This document shows, in pieces, positions 33,423-45,227 of a stretch of 64,000 nucleotides of DNA. The DNA lies in the NCBI GenBank assembly GCA_002007465.1, contig LNAC01000036.1, positions 260,881 through 324,880 on the forward strand, in the 5' to 3' direction. The notes under the pieces were generated by a model, which saw only the letters and a list, made by a program, of their open reading frames with translations, was not told the DNA's origin and did not search any database. Made by a program: the position numbers and the translations under genes. The first letter of the stretch is position 1, and each line of letters opens with the position of its first letter. The DNA comes from Ailurus styani (Eukaryota; Chordata; Mammalia; Carnivora; Ailuridae).

Positions 33423-33622
33423 GGGGTGCCTGAGTGGCTCAGTCATTAAGTGTCTGCCTTTGGCTCAGGTCATGATCCCAGGGTCCTGGGATGGAGCCCT
33501 GCATAAGGCTCCCTGCTCAGCAGGAAGCCTGCTTCTCCCTCTCCCACTCCCCCTGCTTGTGTTCCCTCTCCCGCTGTGTCTCTCTCTGTCAAATAAATAA
33601 ATAAAATCTTAAAAGAAAGAAA
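33423..33622 (+). mobile_element. Older Can-SINE
   Basis: Perfect 17-bp target duplication GAAATTATTTGCACTTC at 33406-33422 and 33623-33639. Head GGGGTGCCTGAGTGGCTCAG with TCATTAAGTGTCTGCC. The duplication is intact even though the head is of the older form, so the older lineage was still active fairly recently, or this copy has been lucky. Confidence 0.97.
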
Positions 33623-33870
33623 GAAATTATTTGCACTTCAATAACACTAGAAAATCCTTAGTGCACTAGGCAGAGATTGGATTGTGTGTATGTGTTTATG
33701 ATTTGGTACATTAACATTTCCATGGCCAACATAGCTATAGGGATTCTTTGCCAAGCCCTCTGAAAATCTGATTATTAAGAACCATGTTCCACACTGCCTG
33801 AGACAAAGTCCAACCTCTTTAGCATGGAATGCAAACTCTGATAGGCCTGGCGCCTACACACTTCTTGAGT

Positions 33871-34071
33871 ATTTTTAATTAAAAATTTTTTTAAATTTAA
33901 TTTTTTTTTTTGAGAGAGAGAGAATAGAGAGAGGGAGAACATGAGAAGGTCAGAGGGAGAAGCAGACTCCCTGCTGAGCAGGGAGCCTGATGCAGGACTC
34001 AATCCTGGGACTCCAGGATCATGACCTTAGACAAAGGCAGTCATTTAACCAACTGAGCCACCCAGGAGCCC
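33871..34071 (-). mobile_element. Older Can-SINE, antisense
   Basis: Begins in T/A-rich tail and TTTTTTTTTTGAGAGAGAGA, ends AACTGAGCCACCCAGGAGCC. Flanks ACACTTCTTGAGT and ACGCCTCTTGAGT form an imperfect target duplication that splits the L2. Confidence 0.94.
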
Positions 34072-34190
34072 ACGCCTCTTGAGTTTTAACTCCAGTCAAG
34101 CTTGTTCTCCTACTTTAACCTTTGTCAATTATGAACTACACATTTTGCCCTTTAATACCATTATACTTGCTTGGCATTCTCCCATTTCTA

Positions 34191-34231
34191 CCTTTGCTTA
34201 CCAGCTAACTTCCTTTGCTTACCAGCTAACT
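34191..34231. repeat. 21-bp tandem duplication
   Basis: CCTTTGCTTACCAGCTAACT appears twice in a row, the second copy preceded by one extra T; an exact local duplication inside the L2 relic. Confidence 0.92.
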
Positions 34232-34540
34232 TATCTTTGTGGACTCGGTTCAGTCATCATTACCTTGTGAAGGGTCTCAGTATCTCTGTTCATGCAGATC
34301 CCTTTCTAGAGATACCACTCCAGACCTCTCTTACTGCCTAACAGTTACAACATTTTTGCGATGCATCTTAAATTGGAAAATATGAAATCTTCCTTAGATG
34401 AGCTGACACTGACCTGCCTCCTCTATTTGTTTACATCAAATTTTATAAGATTGTGTGTGAAGTGTGTGTGCATGTAATCTTTTAAAATATATTCTCCTTG
34501 ATGAGAAGGCTTATCTCTGGGTCAACTTTGTGCCAGCCAC

Positions 34541-35190
34541 TCCACTAGATAGTTGCCATAAATTGTAGGAAATTAAAAGACCCGAACCTTATTCTGTCCT
34601 GGCTGATGGCCATCTCTATCATAGACAATCCCATCTTTGCTTGCTGCATTTGTTTCTAACTCTTGACTGTACCCTCTGTCAGTATGAAGATAGAGAGATA
34701 AACAATAGCCCTATTAAGAGGACTGCTCAAAAACTACTTGCTTCTCTCATTTTAGCCTTATGGAGGATAGATGGGGGAAGGCGAAGGGGGTCCCTCATTA
34801 AACAATGGAAAGTGACTTGGGGAAGTGACATTTGGAATGGAGGAGTCATCACCTAAGGCAAATCTTTGGTGGTGAAATTTCCATTGATATCACCAAACAC
34901 ATTCGATCAAGACTCTGTCATCGCAGAAAAGTACTGACCAGCTGGAATATAGGTAATTACTTACCAGTACACTGAAGCTGGCAAGTGTTCGAGAGAGGAA
35001 ATACTGGGGGTATGGAAAAACGTGTAAGACTGAACTTATTTCTTGTTTTTGAGACCATCCCATTGACCCATAGGAATTGGCCTCAGAGAAGGAAAAACAA
35101 ACACTATAAAAAATATAATTTTATGTGTGTGTGTGTGGTTACCTAATGTTTAGAAGTGAGGGTCATCCTTGTTTACATATGAAAGGAAAG
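34541..35190. other. Unassigned non-coding sequence
   Basis: A short (GT)6 at 35125-35138 is the only simple feature. The 71-codon frame at 34641-34856 is not recognisable. Confidence 0.4.
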
Positions 35191-35194
35191 AAGA

Positions 35195-35430
35195 CTAGAT
35201 TTGATGACAAAATGATAAATATAAGCCCCAGTTCTGCCACTTTACTCTTGAGTAACCTTGAATAAATCACACCACCTCTGTGAACTTGGGTTTCCCTGGC
35301 TGCAAAATGTAAGCATTGATACCTGACTTGACAGATTCTAAGAGCTGTGAGAGGTTCAACTAGGACAACTAAAGGGAAAACCCTCTGTAAACCATCAAGA
35401 GCTATGTGGATTTTGTTATTACTATCGCTG
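35195..35430 (+). mobile_element. MIR SINE
   Basis: GCCCCAGTTCTGCCACTTTA, CTTGAGTAACCTTGAATAAA, GGGTTTCCCTGGCTGCAAAA, TTGACAGATTCTAAGAGCTG, GAAAACCCTCTGTAAACCAT and TTTTGTTATTACTATCGCTG give almost the whole element. Confidence 0.88.
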
Positions 35431-36555
35431 CTATATGAGTCAGCCCAGGAAGTTTGGGCTTGGATATACTAAGGATAAGCCTTAGTATAAACTTGTATGA
35501 CTAAACAGATGGATGGTTCCAGACATCTACCTTTCAAAAAGCTCTCTGCATGTTCACACTCAAGTTGTTCTTATTTTAAAGTTTTGGCCTTCTCTTCCCT
35601 GAAAGGATGAGTTTAGAAAATTAAATCATCGTTGTTAGACTTTGTCTAGGACTTTTTGGCAGTGAAATTTTCATAGGTAAACATGAGATAAGCATTGGAA
35701 CAAGCTTGCGTCTATGTTGGGACCAGCAGTGTGCACCATCAACGCTCTGTCCAACTCCAACGCCCAGAGACATCTTACCTGTTCTCTGTGCCCCTCTGCA
35801 ATCTGCCTGTCTTCTGTCTTGTCCTGCAAGCTTCTTACAGGATAGCCTTTGTGGATTGGAGCTGCTTTTGCCTGAAAGCACAGACATTAGAATTGTCTGA
35901 TTATTTATAATCCCCTATATCCAACCAGGGATAGCTTAAAATCAATGATAGATTAGTTTAGGACTATGAAAGCCCAGCTTCCTTTCCCAGAGTTTGGACA
36001 AACCAGAGCTCACCTAGGTATTGGGCTGAGGCTGGGACTATGTCTGAAATGTCATCCTTTGCTGGACTTGTTCCTCATGCCAAATATTCCCCATTTCTTC
36101 TTGTTCTATTCTCTCCCCTGTTTCACATCTTTCTCTTAGAAGCAGTTTCTTAATAAATGACCCTCATTTCTACTTTTGAGAAATGTAACCTAAGGCAAAT
36201 CCTTTTAATTTTGAGAAGTAAAGATGGATATACCCTAAGCAGTTGGCTAAGGACCCCCAGAATGGATTTGTCTGAGTAGATGGGAGAAAAATGACTACAG
36301 AATGGAGACAATTATTTTGGTAACAATAGAGGCATTATCTCAAGATTATCCTCTTTTGAGACCATGTTGAATGAAAGCTAGTGTTATTAAGTGTATTTAG
36401 TAGTAACTAAATAACTTCTCTGTGATATTTACTGTAATAGGCATTGGGGGTATATAAGACATGATTTATCAGACTATAAGAGGAGGCATATTACTTGACA
36501 GTTGGACAGACTAGAATTTTATATTGTACTTAAAAATTAATACATGTTGTCTCTA
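35431..36555. other. Unassigned sequence with a possible LTR-like relic
   Basis: 36030-36205 (TGTCTGAAATGTCATCCTTT, TTAATAAATGACCCTCATTT, GAAATGTAACCTAAGGCAAA) recalls the polyadenylation end of an old mammalian repeat, but I cannot name it. 35620-35910 has overlapping frames on both strands and no recognisable protein. Confidence 0.35.
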
Positions 36556-36559
36556 TAAT

Positions 36560-36790
36560 TTATGAAGTGTGAAGAAACTTACATTTATTCAGCAGAATTT
36601 CTTTACATCCATTATCTCATTTAATTCTTATCACAACCCTGTGAAGCAATTATCATTCCCATTTGAAGATGAGGTGAATCACATAAAAGCAATACAATAA
36701 CTTATGCAAAAATACACAGAGTATGGGACTGATTTACTGCAACCCAAATCAAGTGTACTTCAAATCCTTGCTCATTGTACTAGACCATGG
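36560..36790 (-). mobile_element. MIR SINE, antisense
   Basis: ATTATCTCATTTAATTCTTA, TCACAACCCTGTGAAGCAAT, CATTCCCATTTGAAGATGAG and CAATAACTTATGCAAAAATA match reversed MIR, well preserved in the centre. Confidence 0.88.
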
Positions 36791-37164
36791 AGTTTCACAA
36801 AGCAGAACACGAGAATCACTCGAAGACAACCAACCAAGTGGCACCAATCTTTTTCTAAATGATGTAGTAAGTTACTGGATGAGAAAAGATTTATACTTTA
36901 GCTCCATTACGTTGGATGGTGCAACCTCCTTACATTCACCTGTATTGCACTGAGACACAGATGTGGGCATGTATGTCAGTATTCTTTTAGTATTTAGTGG
37001 TATTCAGTGCATGGAAATTTCATCCCTTCCACCTCTCCTGTTCCGAAGCAAAGACTCCAGAAGAACTGGCAATATAGATGATATGGTCTATGAATATAAA
37101 ACATGGTCTCCATCCTCAGCCTAGAGAAGTGAAATGATTATTATCATTTTATTAGTTACAGAAG
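36791..37164. other. Unassigned non-coding sequence
   Basis: Includes a 76-codon frame ending at 36953 that begins inside the MIR and so is not a gene. Confidence 0.4.
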
Positions 37165-37320
37165 AAGACAGAATTAGTTCCAAATCCCAACTCTGACACC
37201 TACTAGTTACGTGATCTTGTATGAGTGAAACTGGATGATCCTAAGACTTCATTATAGATAGAAAAATAGTCTGCCAAGACTCTCAGGAATTGTTACTACA
37301 TTTAAGTGAATACATATGTC
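37165..37320 (+). mobile_element. MIR SINE fragment
   Basis: GTTCCAAATCCCAACTCTGA, CACCTACTAGTTACGTGATC and TTGTATGAGTGAAACTGGAT mark the MIR front half; the 3' half is diverged. Confidence 0.75.
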
Positions 37321-39105
37321 TTAACTAAAAGAATTAAAAGAATACATATTTGGTGAATAAGGACAGTATCTGAGAAAAATGTATGCTGAAGTAATACTCA
37401 CTGTTAATTTCCTTTCCTTAGGAATCTTCAGTAATGGATATTAAATCATAGCTATTTGTGTTCTGAGTCAAAAAAAAGATGAGAAGTTTCTTGGCTATGG
37501 AGACATGGGCAAGGTCATGAGGAAGTTCAGAAAAGGGTAAGGGTACTCGGGCTGGAATTGTGAGCCAACTTTGAGAGGCAGGTTTTATACAAAGTTTGTC
37601 TGAAACTTGGGGTACAATATATGTGTTAGTTGTGAGTAGTTTCTAATCTGTCAGACAGTTACCACACAGAAGGAATGGCAAACAAATTGCCTAGTTTTTC
37701 TTGGGGACTTCGAGAGAGTTTGTCCATATTTTTAAGCAATTAGGGCAGATACTTAGGATCTACAATCACTTCACAAAAATAAAAGAAAGTCTTTTTAGAC
37801 AAATTTTCAGAGACTTAAATTTCAATAGCTATATGACAGAGATGAAGTCTAACACACAAGAAAGGAACAAAACAAAACACAACAAAATAAAACTCTGCTT
37901 CTTTGATTGTCCACCAAACAAAGGCCAAATGTGACAAAGAGGCAAAGGACATTCTTTCAACTCCCTTGAAGTAAAAACCTTTTGTGTATTTTCTGGATTT
38001 ATTTGAACAAAGAAAAAAAAACCTGAAAGGAGACAAGGGATGAGCTGTTTGTTTACTCCAATGGCTGTGATATACTGGTGTCATTTTCCATTTAATAATC
38101 CACATAGAGAAACGGTTCCTCTTTATTCTCTTCTTCTACCCATTGAAGAACCTGAGACCATGCCCGAAGAAGAAGAAGACGAGCAAACCTTGACTTTGAT
38201 TCATTCACAAGGCTATAATTGGGCAACTTCAAACCCCAATTAAAAACCTTTCTGTGGTACTTGAAGGCCCCCTTCTGTACAAAGGTTTCTGTTAACTCCT
38301 TTCTAAGAAGGGATCTCATCATCACAATCTAATGATGGAATACATTGGTGTGTTCAGAAAAACTCAGCATTAAGATCACTTTCCAGTTCTGAAACACATG
38401 CACAGTTTAATTTTCTTTGTGCAACAACACTAAGTGTGAGTCAGACAGGCATTTTGCTCCCTGTATTTTACAAGATTACTAAAAGATTAAGAATAGCCTA
38501 CAACTCAGGAATCCTGTTTTTAACACAGGGTTCTACATCATCCCCGCTCTTCCATAAATAGGTGCCTTGTTCCCAGAACAAAATAAAAATGACCAAACCT
38601 CATTAACCTTGACCAAGAAATTGATCAAGGATAAAGAAGAAGGACTCTTCCCCTTATAATGCCTCCTTTCGTCATGGTGAGTGAAGGAAAGAGCACTGTT
38701 AGGCTCTCAGCCTCTCTCTGGCAGGATTCTCTAGCAATGAGCTCACCTTCCTCCCCTACATTTCCCCACTGTTCATTTTCCTAAATTTTTCCTCCTCCCT
38801 GTCTCTTCTTTGTAGAAGATAACAAAGGCTATCAATCTCCCAACACTGTTCTGATGCTTTCCTGGCAGTTAGGAATTAGATTTATTTACATGGGTTTATA
38901 CAGAGTCCAATACACTTTCCCCAGAATCACTCTCCCTTGATTTTTGTTTAGTAGATGCATTATTATTTTTCTTCACCATAACACGCACAGATGAAAGTTA
39001 CATATAATTTTTAAAATTCAAAAAAGTTAAAAAAAAAAGAGAATCGGTCCCAACATCCAAAAATATTCAGTCTTTTTCTAACAACGTTATTCATAGTTCT
39101 AACAT
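37321..39105. other. Unassigned sequence, 1.8 kb
   Basis: No repeat family recognised. A GAAGAAGAAGAAGACGAG purine tract lies at 38166-38183. Open frames on both strands (37815-38105, 38040-38243, 38092-38325) overlap each other and are not credible genes. Confidence 0.4.
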
Positions 39106-39109
39106 AGCT

Positions 39110-39615
39110 GAATATTATTGTGCTGTATATGGTAATGTATATACCATACATATGTAATATATAATACATATTATATACTATATAATACATAATATATATT
39201 TGTATATATACATGCACACACACACACATATATATATACACACCATGATGTTTTTTACCCAATATACAAATAATGTTTGAGATGGCTTTATAATATTGTA
39301 ACATAAAAAATCCATATGATAATATAACTCATAAGTTAAATTCACCAAAACTTATTTAACCTAAAAGTCAAAAAATAGTTGATTATTACATGGTCTTTGT
39401 TATGAATTCAGTACTATCTGTGAACCTTTCTTGGTGCATATGTATGTATGTGTCTGAGTGTGAGTATGTGCATGTATTACATGATATATAACATACATAT
39501 GAAGTACTACATAGTCCTATATACTATATATGTACATATATAGTGCTATATACTTTCCTATAGTATATATATATGTCTCTAATATATATATTATATAATA
39601 TATATAATTGGTATA
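39110..39615. repeat. TA-rich low-complexity region with (CA)n
   Basis: Two clusters of TATA/ATAT repeats (about 39117-39240 and 39470-39612) and (CA)9 at about 39213-39230. The first cluster includes imperfect inverted TA segments that could fold into a cruciform. The 39011-39304 minus-strand frame is an artefact of it. Confidence 0.92.
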
Positions 39616-41069
39616 CATGTTTTAAAAAATGATTTCTTAGTTTTAAGACTATGACATCTTTAGGATCTTTGATACATAATCCCATAGACATATAAAAGGA
39701 ATTTTAATAACCTCCATCATGTTTCATGTAGAATCTACCATATATTTGTTTATCTGTGCTAAATACTTCAGTTGAAATTTCTGTGGGGAAGCATGCTTGG
39801 TACAATCTTGAATGTTCTAGAACTTGCCATAGTGAGTGGCTACATCCCAAATGAACTGGTTTTGGTAATGATTTACAGGTTCATGTACTTTGTGGGGGAG
39901 GATATATATTCCTATATTATCTATTTTGTTCTTGGGTCCCCAACCTTCAAGACATAAATAATTCTTGAATATGTACTTTGTCACAATGACTTTGACACAG
40001 TCATGCAAACACACAGAGAATGTATCACTCCCTCACTCCCAATCCATACACACCTGAATAGAAATCTTAATTTTATCAGAAGCCTGCATCTGTAAGCACC
40101 CCATCAGATCCACATGTCTACTTCAGTTTTGACACATCCTTCAAAGAGCACAAAGCATTGGTCACACCTTGAGGTCTTTCAAAAATGTTCAGGACAGCAG
40201 GGTTCCAGGGAGCAGTCAGCCATAGATGCAACTGTTTTTGGCAGGAATATCAACTTGGTAAATTGTTTATTCTAACTAGTTTGTGGGGGAAGTTATTTGG
40301 TTCAGTATGGTCACTCACTGTCTACTGGGGCTGGAACAGCTGAAAAATTAGCCCCATTCAGTTTTTAGAGTATTACAAAGGAATTCATTATGTATATGTA
40401 TATATACTTTCAGCTCAGTTTCTAAAATATTTGATGTTAAATGTTTAATATAGAAACAATAAATGACTCTCTAGGTGGGGTAGAAAGATAGATAAAAAGA
40501 TAGATGTTCTAAGGCAGAAGTTTCTAAAATACTATTAAACTGAATGCAAGTATCTATCTACCATCTGTCTATAGCATAAGATACATATACATCCATAAAG
40601 CCAGTCACTGACATCCACTTATACACAATATTTTTGTGCTCAAAAAAGTACTTAAGATAGGCATCAAATGAAAACATTTTTTTTTCTTTCTAAATAATGA
40701 ACTCAGAGTTCTTGGAGAAATGGAAGGGTTTTATTTACCTTATCCCCAGAATTGAATACAAGTCCATTCACATAGTAAATACTCAGTAAATAGTTTTTGA
40801 AATCAATTAACAAAGGTAGGGAGGAATTAAGGAAAGCACTCATCCTCAGTGCACAGGAGAGCCTCCCAAAACAATTTCTCAACCCCAAATTTCAACAATG
40901 CCAACGCTGAGAAATCTTGATTTAGATGGAAGCATAAAGAACTTGTAAGAGAGTTGAACCATTAATACCTGTTTTTTTTATTAAAAGACTTAATAAAATA
41001 TTTTTCATCTTTGGAAGAAGTTATAAGGCTTTCCAGAAGAAAAGAACGAAGTAATTTTGCCCGGATTTT
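39616..41069. other. Unassigned non-coding sequence
   Basis: Contains a short GATAGATAAAAAGATAGAT tract near 40486-40505. No repeat family or coding frame recognised. Confidence 0.4.
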
Positions 41070-41086
41070 AAAATGTTGGAGCTATG

Positions 41087-41286
41087 GGGCGCCTGGGTGG
41101 CTCAGTGGGTTAAAGCCGCTGCCTTCGGCTCAGGTCATGATCCCAGGGTCCTGGGATCGAGGCCCGCGTCGGGCTCTCTGCTCAGCGGGGAGCCTGCTTC
41201 CTCCTCTCTCCTCTCTCTCTGCCTGCCTCTCTGCCTACTTGTAATCTCTCTGTGTCAAATTAATAAATAAAAATCTTTAAAAAAAA
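41087..41286 (+). mobile_element. Young Can-SINE, very close to consensus
   Basis: Perfect 17-bp target duplication AAAATGTTGGAGCTATG at 41070-41086 and 41287-41303. The body includes CCTCCTCTCTCCTCTCTCTC and ACTTGTAATCTCTCTGTGTC, shared with the elements at 15990 and 804. It is among the freshest insertions in the window. Confidence 0.98.
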
Positions 41287-41303
41287 AAAATGTTGGAGCT
41301 ATG

Positions 41304-42090
41304 AATTGGTGAGTCCCAAGAATGCCTGAGCCACTGGATTAGATTAGGTTGGTATCTGCACACTTTGTAAAATATGGCTGTCCACAGCACTGCTTTCCGC
41401 ATATCATTCTCTGTACATCAGCCAGTCCAGAGAAGTTTCTGTGCTCCATTTAATCGCCCCAGTCAAGAAGATATTATAGAAGTAAAACCTCACAGTGAGT
41501 CATGTTGGCGCTTGCTTAGACTCCTGAGAGGCAATGACCTTTTAAGTTTCCAATAAAATGGCCTTCATTTTAGCCAGTTTGCACTGTCTTAGTCTTTAAA
41601 AGAGAATCAGAGTATGAACAGTCCATTTTCAATGAAATTAACAAATAGAACACTTCTCCAAGAGTTGCTTAAAGCTAGGTCTCTAAAGCTACATTGATTC
41701 AACCTAAAGTGTTCTGTGCTTGTCTTCTTCTATCTAGTTATTAGAGAACTGAGATCCTTAATGCTGTGGAGAAATACAGGAGTCTCCTACCTTGCTTTAG
41801 CCTTCCATCTCTAGGAAAATGTTCTTGATGACTTTAAACTTTCCTCAAAGTGACTTTAACTTGTCTTCAACCATCTTGGTTATGCCCCTGGAAACCATTC
41901 CACTTTCTGCCCATCTTTTAACTATTGAAGACAGAAACTGATTATATACCTTTTATTTTAAAAGAGAAAAAGCAATTCTAGACCCCAGTGTTCTGATGGA
42001 GAACCCTTGATAAATTGATAAGTGATGTGATCCTCTTTGCAGATGTTATAGAACTTAGTTTGATTTAGCAACAAGGATACATTCTCTGGA
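41304..42090. other. Unassigned sequence with a small frame followed by AATAAA
   Basis: A 60-codon plus-strand frame (41374-41556) ends within CCAATAAAATGGCC, so stop codon and AATAAA overlap. I see no domain or splice signal and regard the coincidence as chance. Confidence 0.4.
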
Positions 42091-42094
42091 GAGA

Positions 42095-42215
42095 AAAGAA
42101 TAAAGATATGAATCCTAATTCTACAACTTAATGGCTATGGTGAGGGACATGAAACCTATGAGTGCCTATGTACCTCCCTATAAGACAGGATGATTATTCT
42201 ACCTACTAAGCTTTC
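42095..42215 (+). mobile_element. MIR SINE fragment
   Basis: GATATGAATCCTAATTCTAC, AACTTAATGGCTATGGTGAG, TGTACCTCCCTATAAGACAG and GATGATTATTCTACCTACTA. Confidence 0.75.
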
Positions 42216-42229
42216 CAGAAGAAATGGAG

Positions 42230-42375
42230 GGCAAACTGCTTTAACCAAAGTCTACTGATTTTAATATAAACCCCATCTAAGAACAACCTCACAAAAACAT
42301 CTAGAATAATGTTTCACCAAGTATCTGGGCACCATGGCCCAGCCAAGTTGGCACAAAATTACCCTTTACAGCCAT
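42230..42375 (+). mobile_element. Old interspersed repeat, same family as 21190-21840
   Basis: GGCAAACTGCTTTAACCAAA, CTAAGAACAACCTCACAAAA, AACATCTAGAATAATGTTTC, CAAGTATCTGGGCACCATGG and CCCAGCCAAGTTGGCACAAA are the right-hand end of that family. Confidence 0.7.
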
Positions 42376-42379
42376 TTCC

Positions 42380-42900
42380 ACATACTGACCATTCCTACTC
42401 TTAGGTATGCAATCTAAAGACAATGAAAGCCAGTGTTTACAAAGAAATCTCTATGTAAATGTTTATAGTTATTTTACCCATAATTGTCTCCAATTTGAAA
42501 TAAATCAAATATCCTTCAAATGATAATGTAGCCATCAAAACAGACTACTACTCAGCAATTAAAATAAAAGAAAAATAGTATTACAGGCAGCAAAATGAAT
42601 TGCTCAAATGAATCTCAAATTTATTCTGCTAAATGAAAAATGCCAGAGAAAAGACTACCTACTATAAAACTCCATTTGTATGACATTCTGAAAAAAGAAA
42701 AATAGAAAGAAAAAACCAGATCAGTGGTTAACAGTGTCTGGGATGGGAGGTGTTTACCGCAAAGGGAAGGAAATGGACTTCTTGGGGGAATGCTGAAATG
42801 CCTGTCTTCACGCTTCACAACTGCAAGCATTTGACAAAAACCAAAGAGTGAATTTTACTGTATTATATTATATTGCAATACAAGTTTTCAAGGCAATTCT
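42380..42900 (+). mobile_element. LINE-1 3' end (old)
   Basis: ATTCCTACTCTTAGGTATGC, GGTTAACAGTGTCTGGGATG, CTACTACTCAGCAATTAAAA and AACCAAAGAGTGAATTTTAC follow the ORF2 end and 3' UTR of an L1M-type element. Confidence 0.85.
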
Positions 42901-44417
42901 GCAAAAATGAAATTGTTACACATTTAACATATAAAAAATATGTTATATAATCTTACCTAAATATAGTTTCTGCAATATAACTAGATAAAACTCAGTGATA
43001 CGAGGACCATAGGATGAAAATTGTCAGTTTCCTTGCTTTCAACTCCATTTAACTCAGAAAAGGCAGTTCTACCATGTACAAATACTCAAACTAAAAAGGA
43101 ATTATATGTGTAGTTTTACTATTTTTAATCACTCATGTTCTTATAGCTTCTAGTTTGAAAGCTATCCCCCATATAAACTTTTTCCCTATTAATTTCTTCC
43201 AAAGAAAACATGAATTGTCTTGGCCAGTCTTTTAAGAACTTTCAACTTAAACTTACATGCTTTTATATGTAAAAGGTATTAAATGCCTGCTGTTTATGAC
43301 TGCTGCATAGTCTCATTAAGTCATTTACTGCTAACAACAAACGTCAGGACAATTAGATTCTTTATCTGGAAAATAGGGATAGAAATGCTTGAAATGTTTA
43401 TCTTAATCAAGATCTTTTAGCTAATAGTCTAATGACCCCAGGAGGTTTACCTAAATCTGACTACAGATTCCAAAATATTTTTCTTCAAAGTTTCCTAAAA
43501 AAATGTTCTGAGCTGGAGCCGCAGACACTTGGGTTCCTAAATTCCTCCAGCTGGTTGCACAGGCTAAAACAACCTCCCAGAACACTTTCTCAAGGTAAGA
43601 TGAAAGCACTGCATCTAAATTTACAAGTAAGATAGAGCTAAGTGAACAGTGGAGGCCAGGCTTCGCAGAACATGTTTTCTGACACCTTGTATCAGAATCT
43701 TGAAAACACCTCCAAAAAAAGATACAGGAAAAGTGGCCTGAAAGTCAGACACATAGTATTGCTTATGTTATTTCCAAGGCCGTTTGTATGAATCTAGAGT
43801 CTCATCAGTTAAATATATCAACTTTTTCAAATGGAGAATGCAACCTTTAAATAATTTGTTCACATAATCACACACAAAGGGCCAAAAGAAGTAAAACTGC
43901 TTATTGCTTTGAAAACAAGTAAGTTCTGTTCACTGTAGTTTTGTTTGGGCAACACTGTGACGTGTCTTTTTCCCAAGCTATGCTAGTACCTTAGAACAGA
44001 GTTGGAAACTCTATTCAAAGTTAGTAGAGTGAATGACCAACAAGATAGAGTCTCCCAAACAAGAGGATTCTTGTTTATGGCAGGTAACTGTGGTCCATCC
44101 CCTGGACTAGGTGTCCACTTCCGATAATGACACTAGGCAAATAAACAGAACTCTACATGCTTCCCTTCACAGCCAGGCAATAAGTATTGACCTTGGTTGG
44201 TCGTGTCATGCGAAGGCCGAGGAGCAAATTGCCAAAAGAGACTGGAAATCATAGTGAATCTGCTAGCCTTCCAGTCCTGCCAGCTATCTCTGTCAGGATA
44301 TTCTACAGAATGCCATTAGTACAACAGGGAGATGGAAGTCAACAGCCAAGCAAAAGAGGTCATTCATGAAAGACGAGACGAAGACAAATGAAAATTACAG
44401 CTTTGACATTAGTAAGT
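42901..44417. other. Unassigned non-coding sequence, 1.5 kb
   Basis: Position 43305-43385 has a weak resemblance to reversed MIR (CATTAAGTCATTTACTGCTA). Otherwise nothing recognised; the frame at 43432-43635 is not identifiable. Confidence 0.4.
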
Positions 44418-44547
44418 GGGAATACATAGAGAGGTTCTCAGAGAGGTGTTTGTAAGCAGGGAACAGGTAACTGTATGTAATCAGGAATAAACAGAGAGGT
44501 TCTCAGAGAGGTGTTTGTAAGCAGGGAACAGGTAATTGTATGTAACA
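44418..44547. repeat. 65-bp tandem duplication, two copies
   Basis: 44418-44482 and 44483-44547 share a 53-bp core starting AGAGAGGTTCTCAGAGAGGT with a single C/T difference. The first 10-12 bp of each unit differ slightly. Near identity implies a recent event. Confidence 0.95.
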
Positions 44548-45034
44548 AATGCCCTAAAATTGTCATTCTTGGGAAGCATGCCCTTTCTCCATTTCATTGC
44601 CTCCTTTGGATATTTTGTGAGATTTCTTTTATTTTCTCTCGTCTTAGCACTCTATATCGATAATGAAGCCTCGCCCTTAACAAAGAGTCACTCCCGGAAA
44701 CTGGAGTCCCCTTCCCCTGGCAGGAAGAAGCAAAACTTCTTGAATATAGATTTGATTCCTTACATCTCTGCAGTTTAAATTCCCAGGCCATTTATTCACA
44801 CACACATTTTTGGGTTCTTTTGTCAGCTCCTGTGATGGTACTACCTGCCCTTGGGTTGTGCAATGTTCCATGGAGATAACAGGAAAAAAGAACCAAAATT
44901 TACTAAAATCATGCATAAAATCATGCATCAGACACTCTACTTGATGCTTTTCATTATATCATTTATTATTTTATTGTAACTAACAGACAATTTCAAATCC
45001 ACAGTTTGGAAATATTATAAAAAAAAAAAAGAAC
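44548..45034. other. Unassigned sequence
   Basis: Overlapping frames at 44536-44778 (plus) and 44594-44928 (minus) occupy slightly GC-richer sequence, with no recognisable protein. An A12 run at about 45019-45030 precedes the SINE. Confidence 0.4.
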
Positions 45035-45227
45035 AGGGACGCTTGGGTGGCTCAGTTGGTTAAGCAACTGCCTTCGGCTCAGGTCATGATCCTGGAGTCC
45101 CAGGACTGAGTCTCACATTGGACTCCCAGCTCCATGAGGAGTCTGCTTCTCCCTCCGACCTTCTCCCCTCTCATGCTCTCTCTCACTCTCTCTCTCAAAT
45201 AAATAAATAAAATCTTTTAAAAAAATA
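45035..45227 (+). mobile_element. Older Can-SINE
   Basis: CGCTTGGGTGGCTCAGTTGG, AACTGCCTTCGGCTCAGGTC, TCATGATCCTGGAGTCCCAG and tail AAATAAATAAATAAAATCTT. The A-rich flanks hide any target duplication. Confidence 0.94.

Larger units (their letters stand above)
33770..34540 (+). mobile_element. L2 LINE 3' region, interrupted by a SINE
   Basis: GAGACAAAGTCCAACCTCTT, TAGCATGGAATGCAAACTCT (33820 on), then after the SINE at 33871-34071: AACTCCAGTCAAGCTTGTTC, TTGGCATTCTCCCATTTCTA, CTTACTGCCTAACAGTTAC and ATTCTCCTTGATGAGAAGGC. It is the continuation of the L2 at 32935. Confidence 0.68.

Noticed and set aside
41374..41556. 60-codon frame ending at an AATAAA
   Set aside because: AATAAA is frequent in AT-rich DNA; no promoter, splice site, domain or retrocopy signs.
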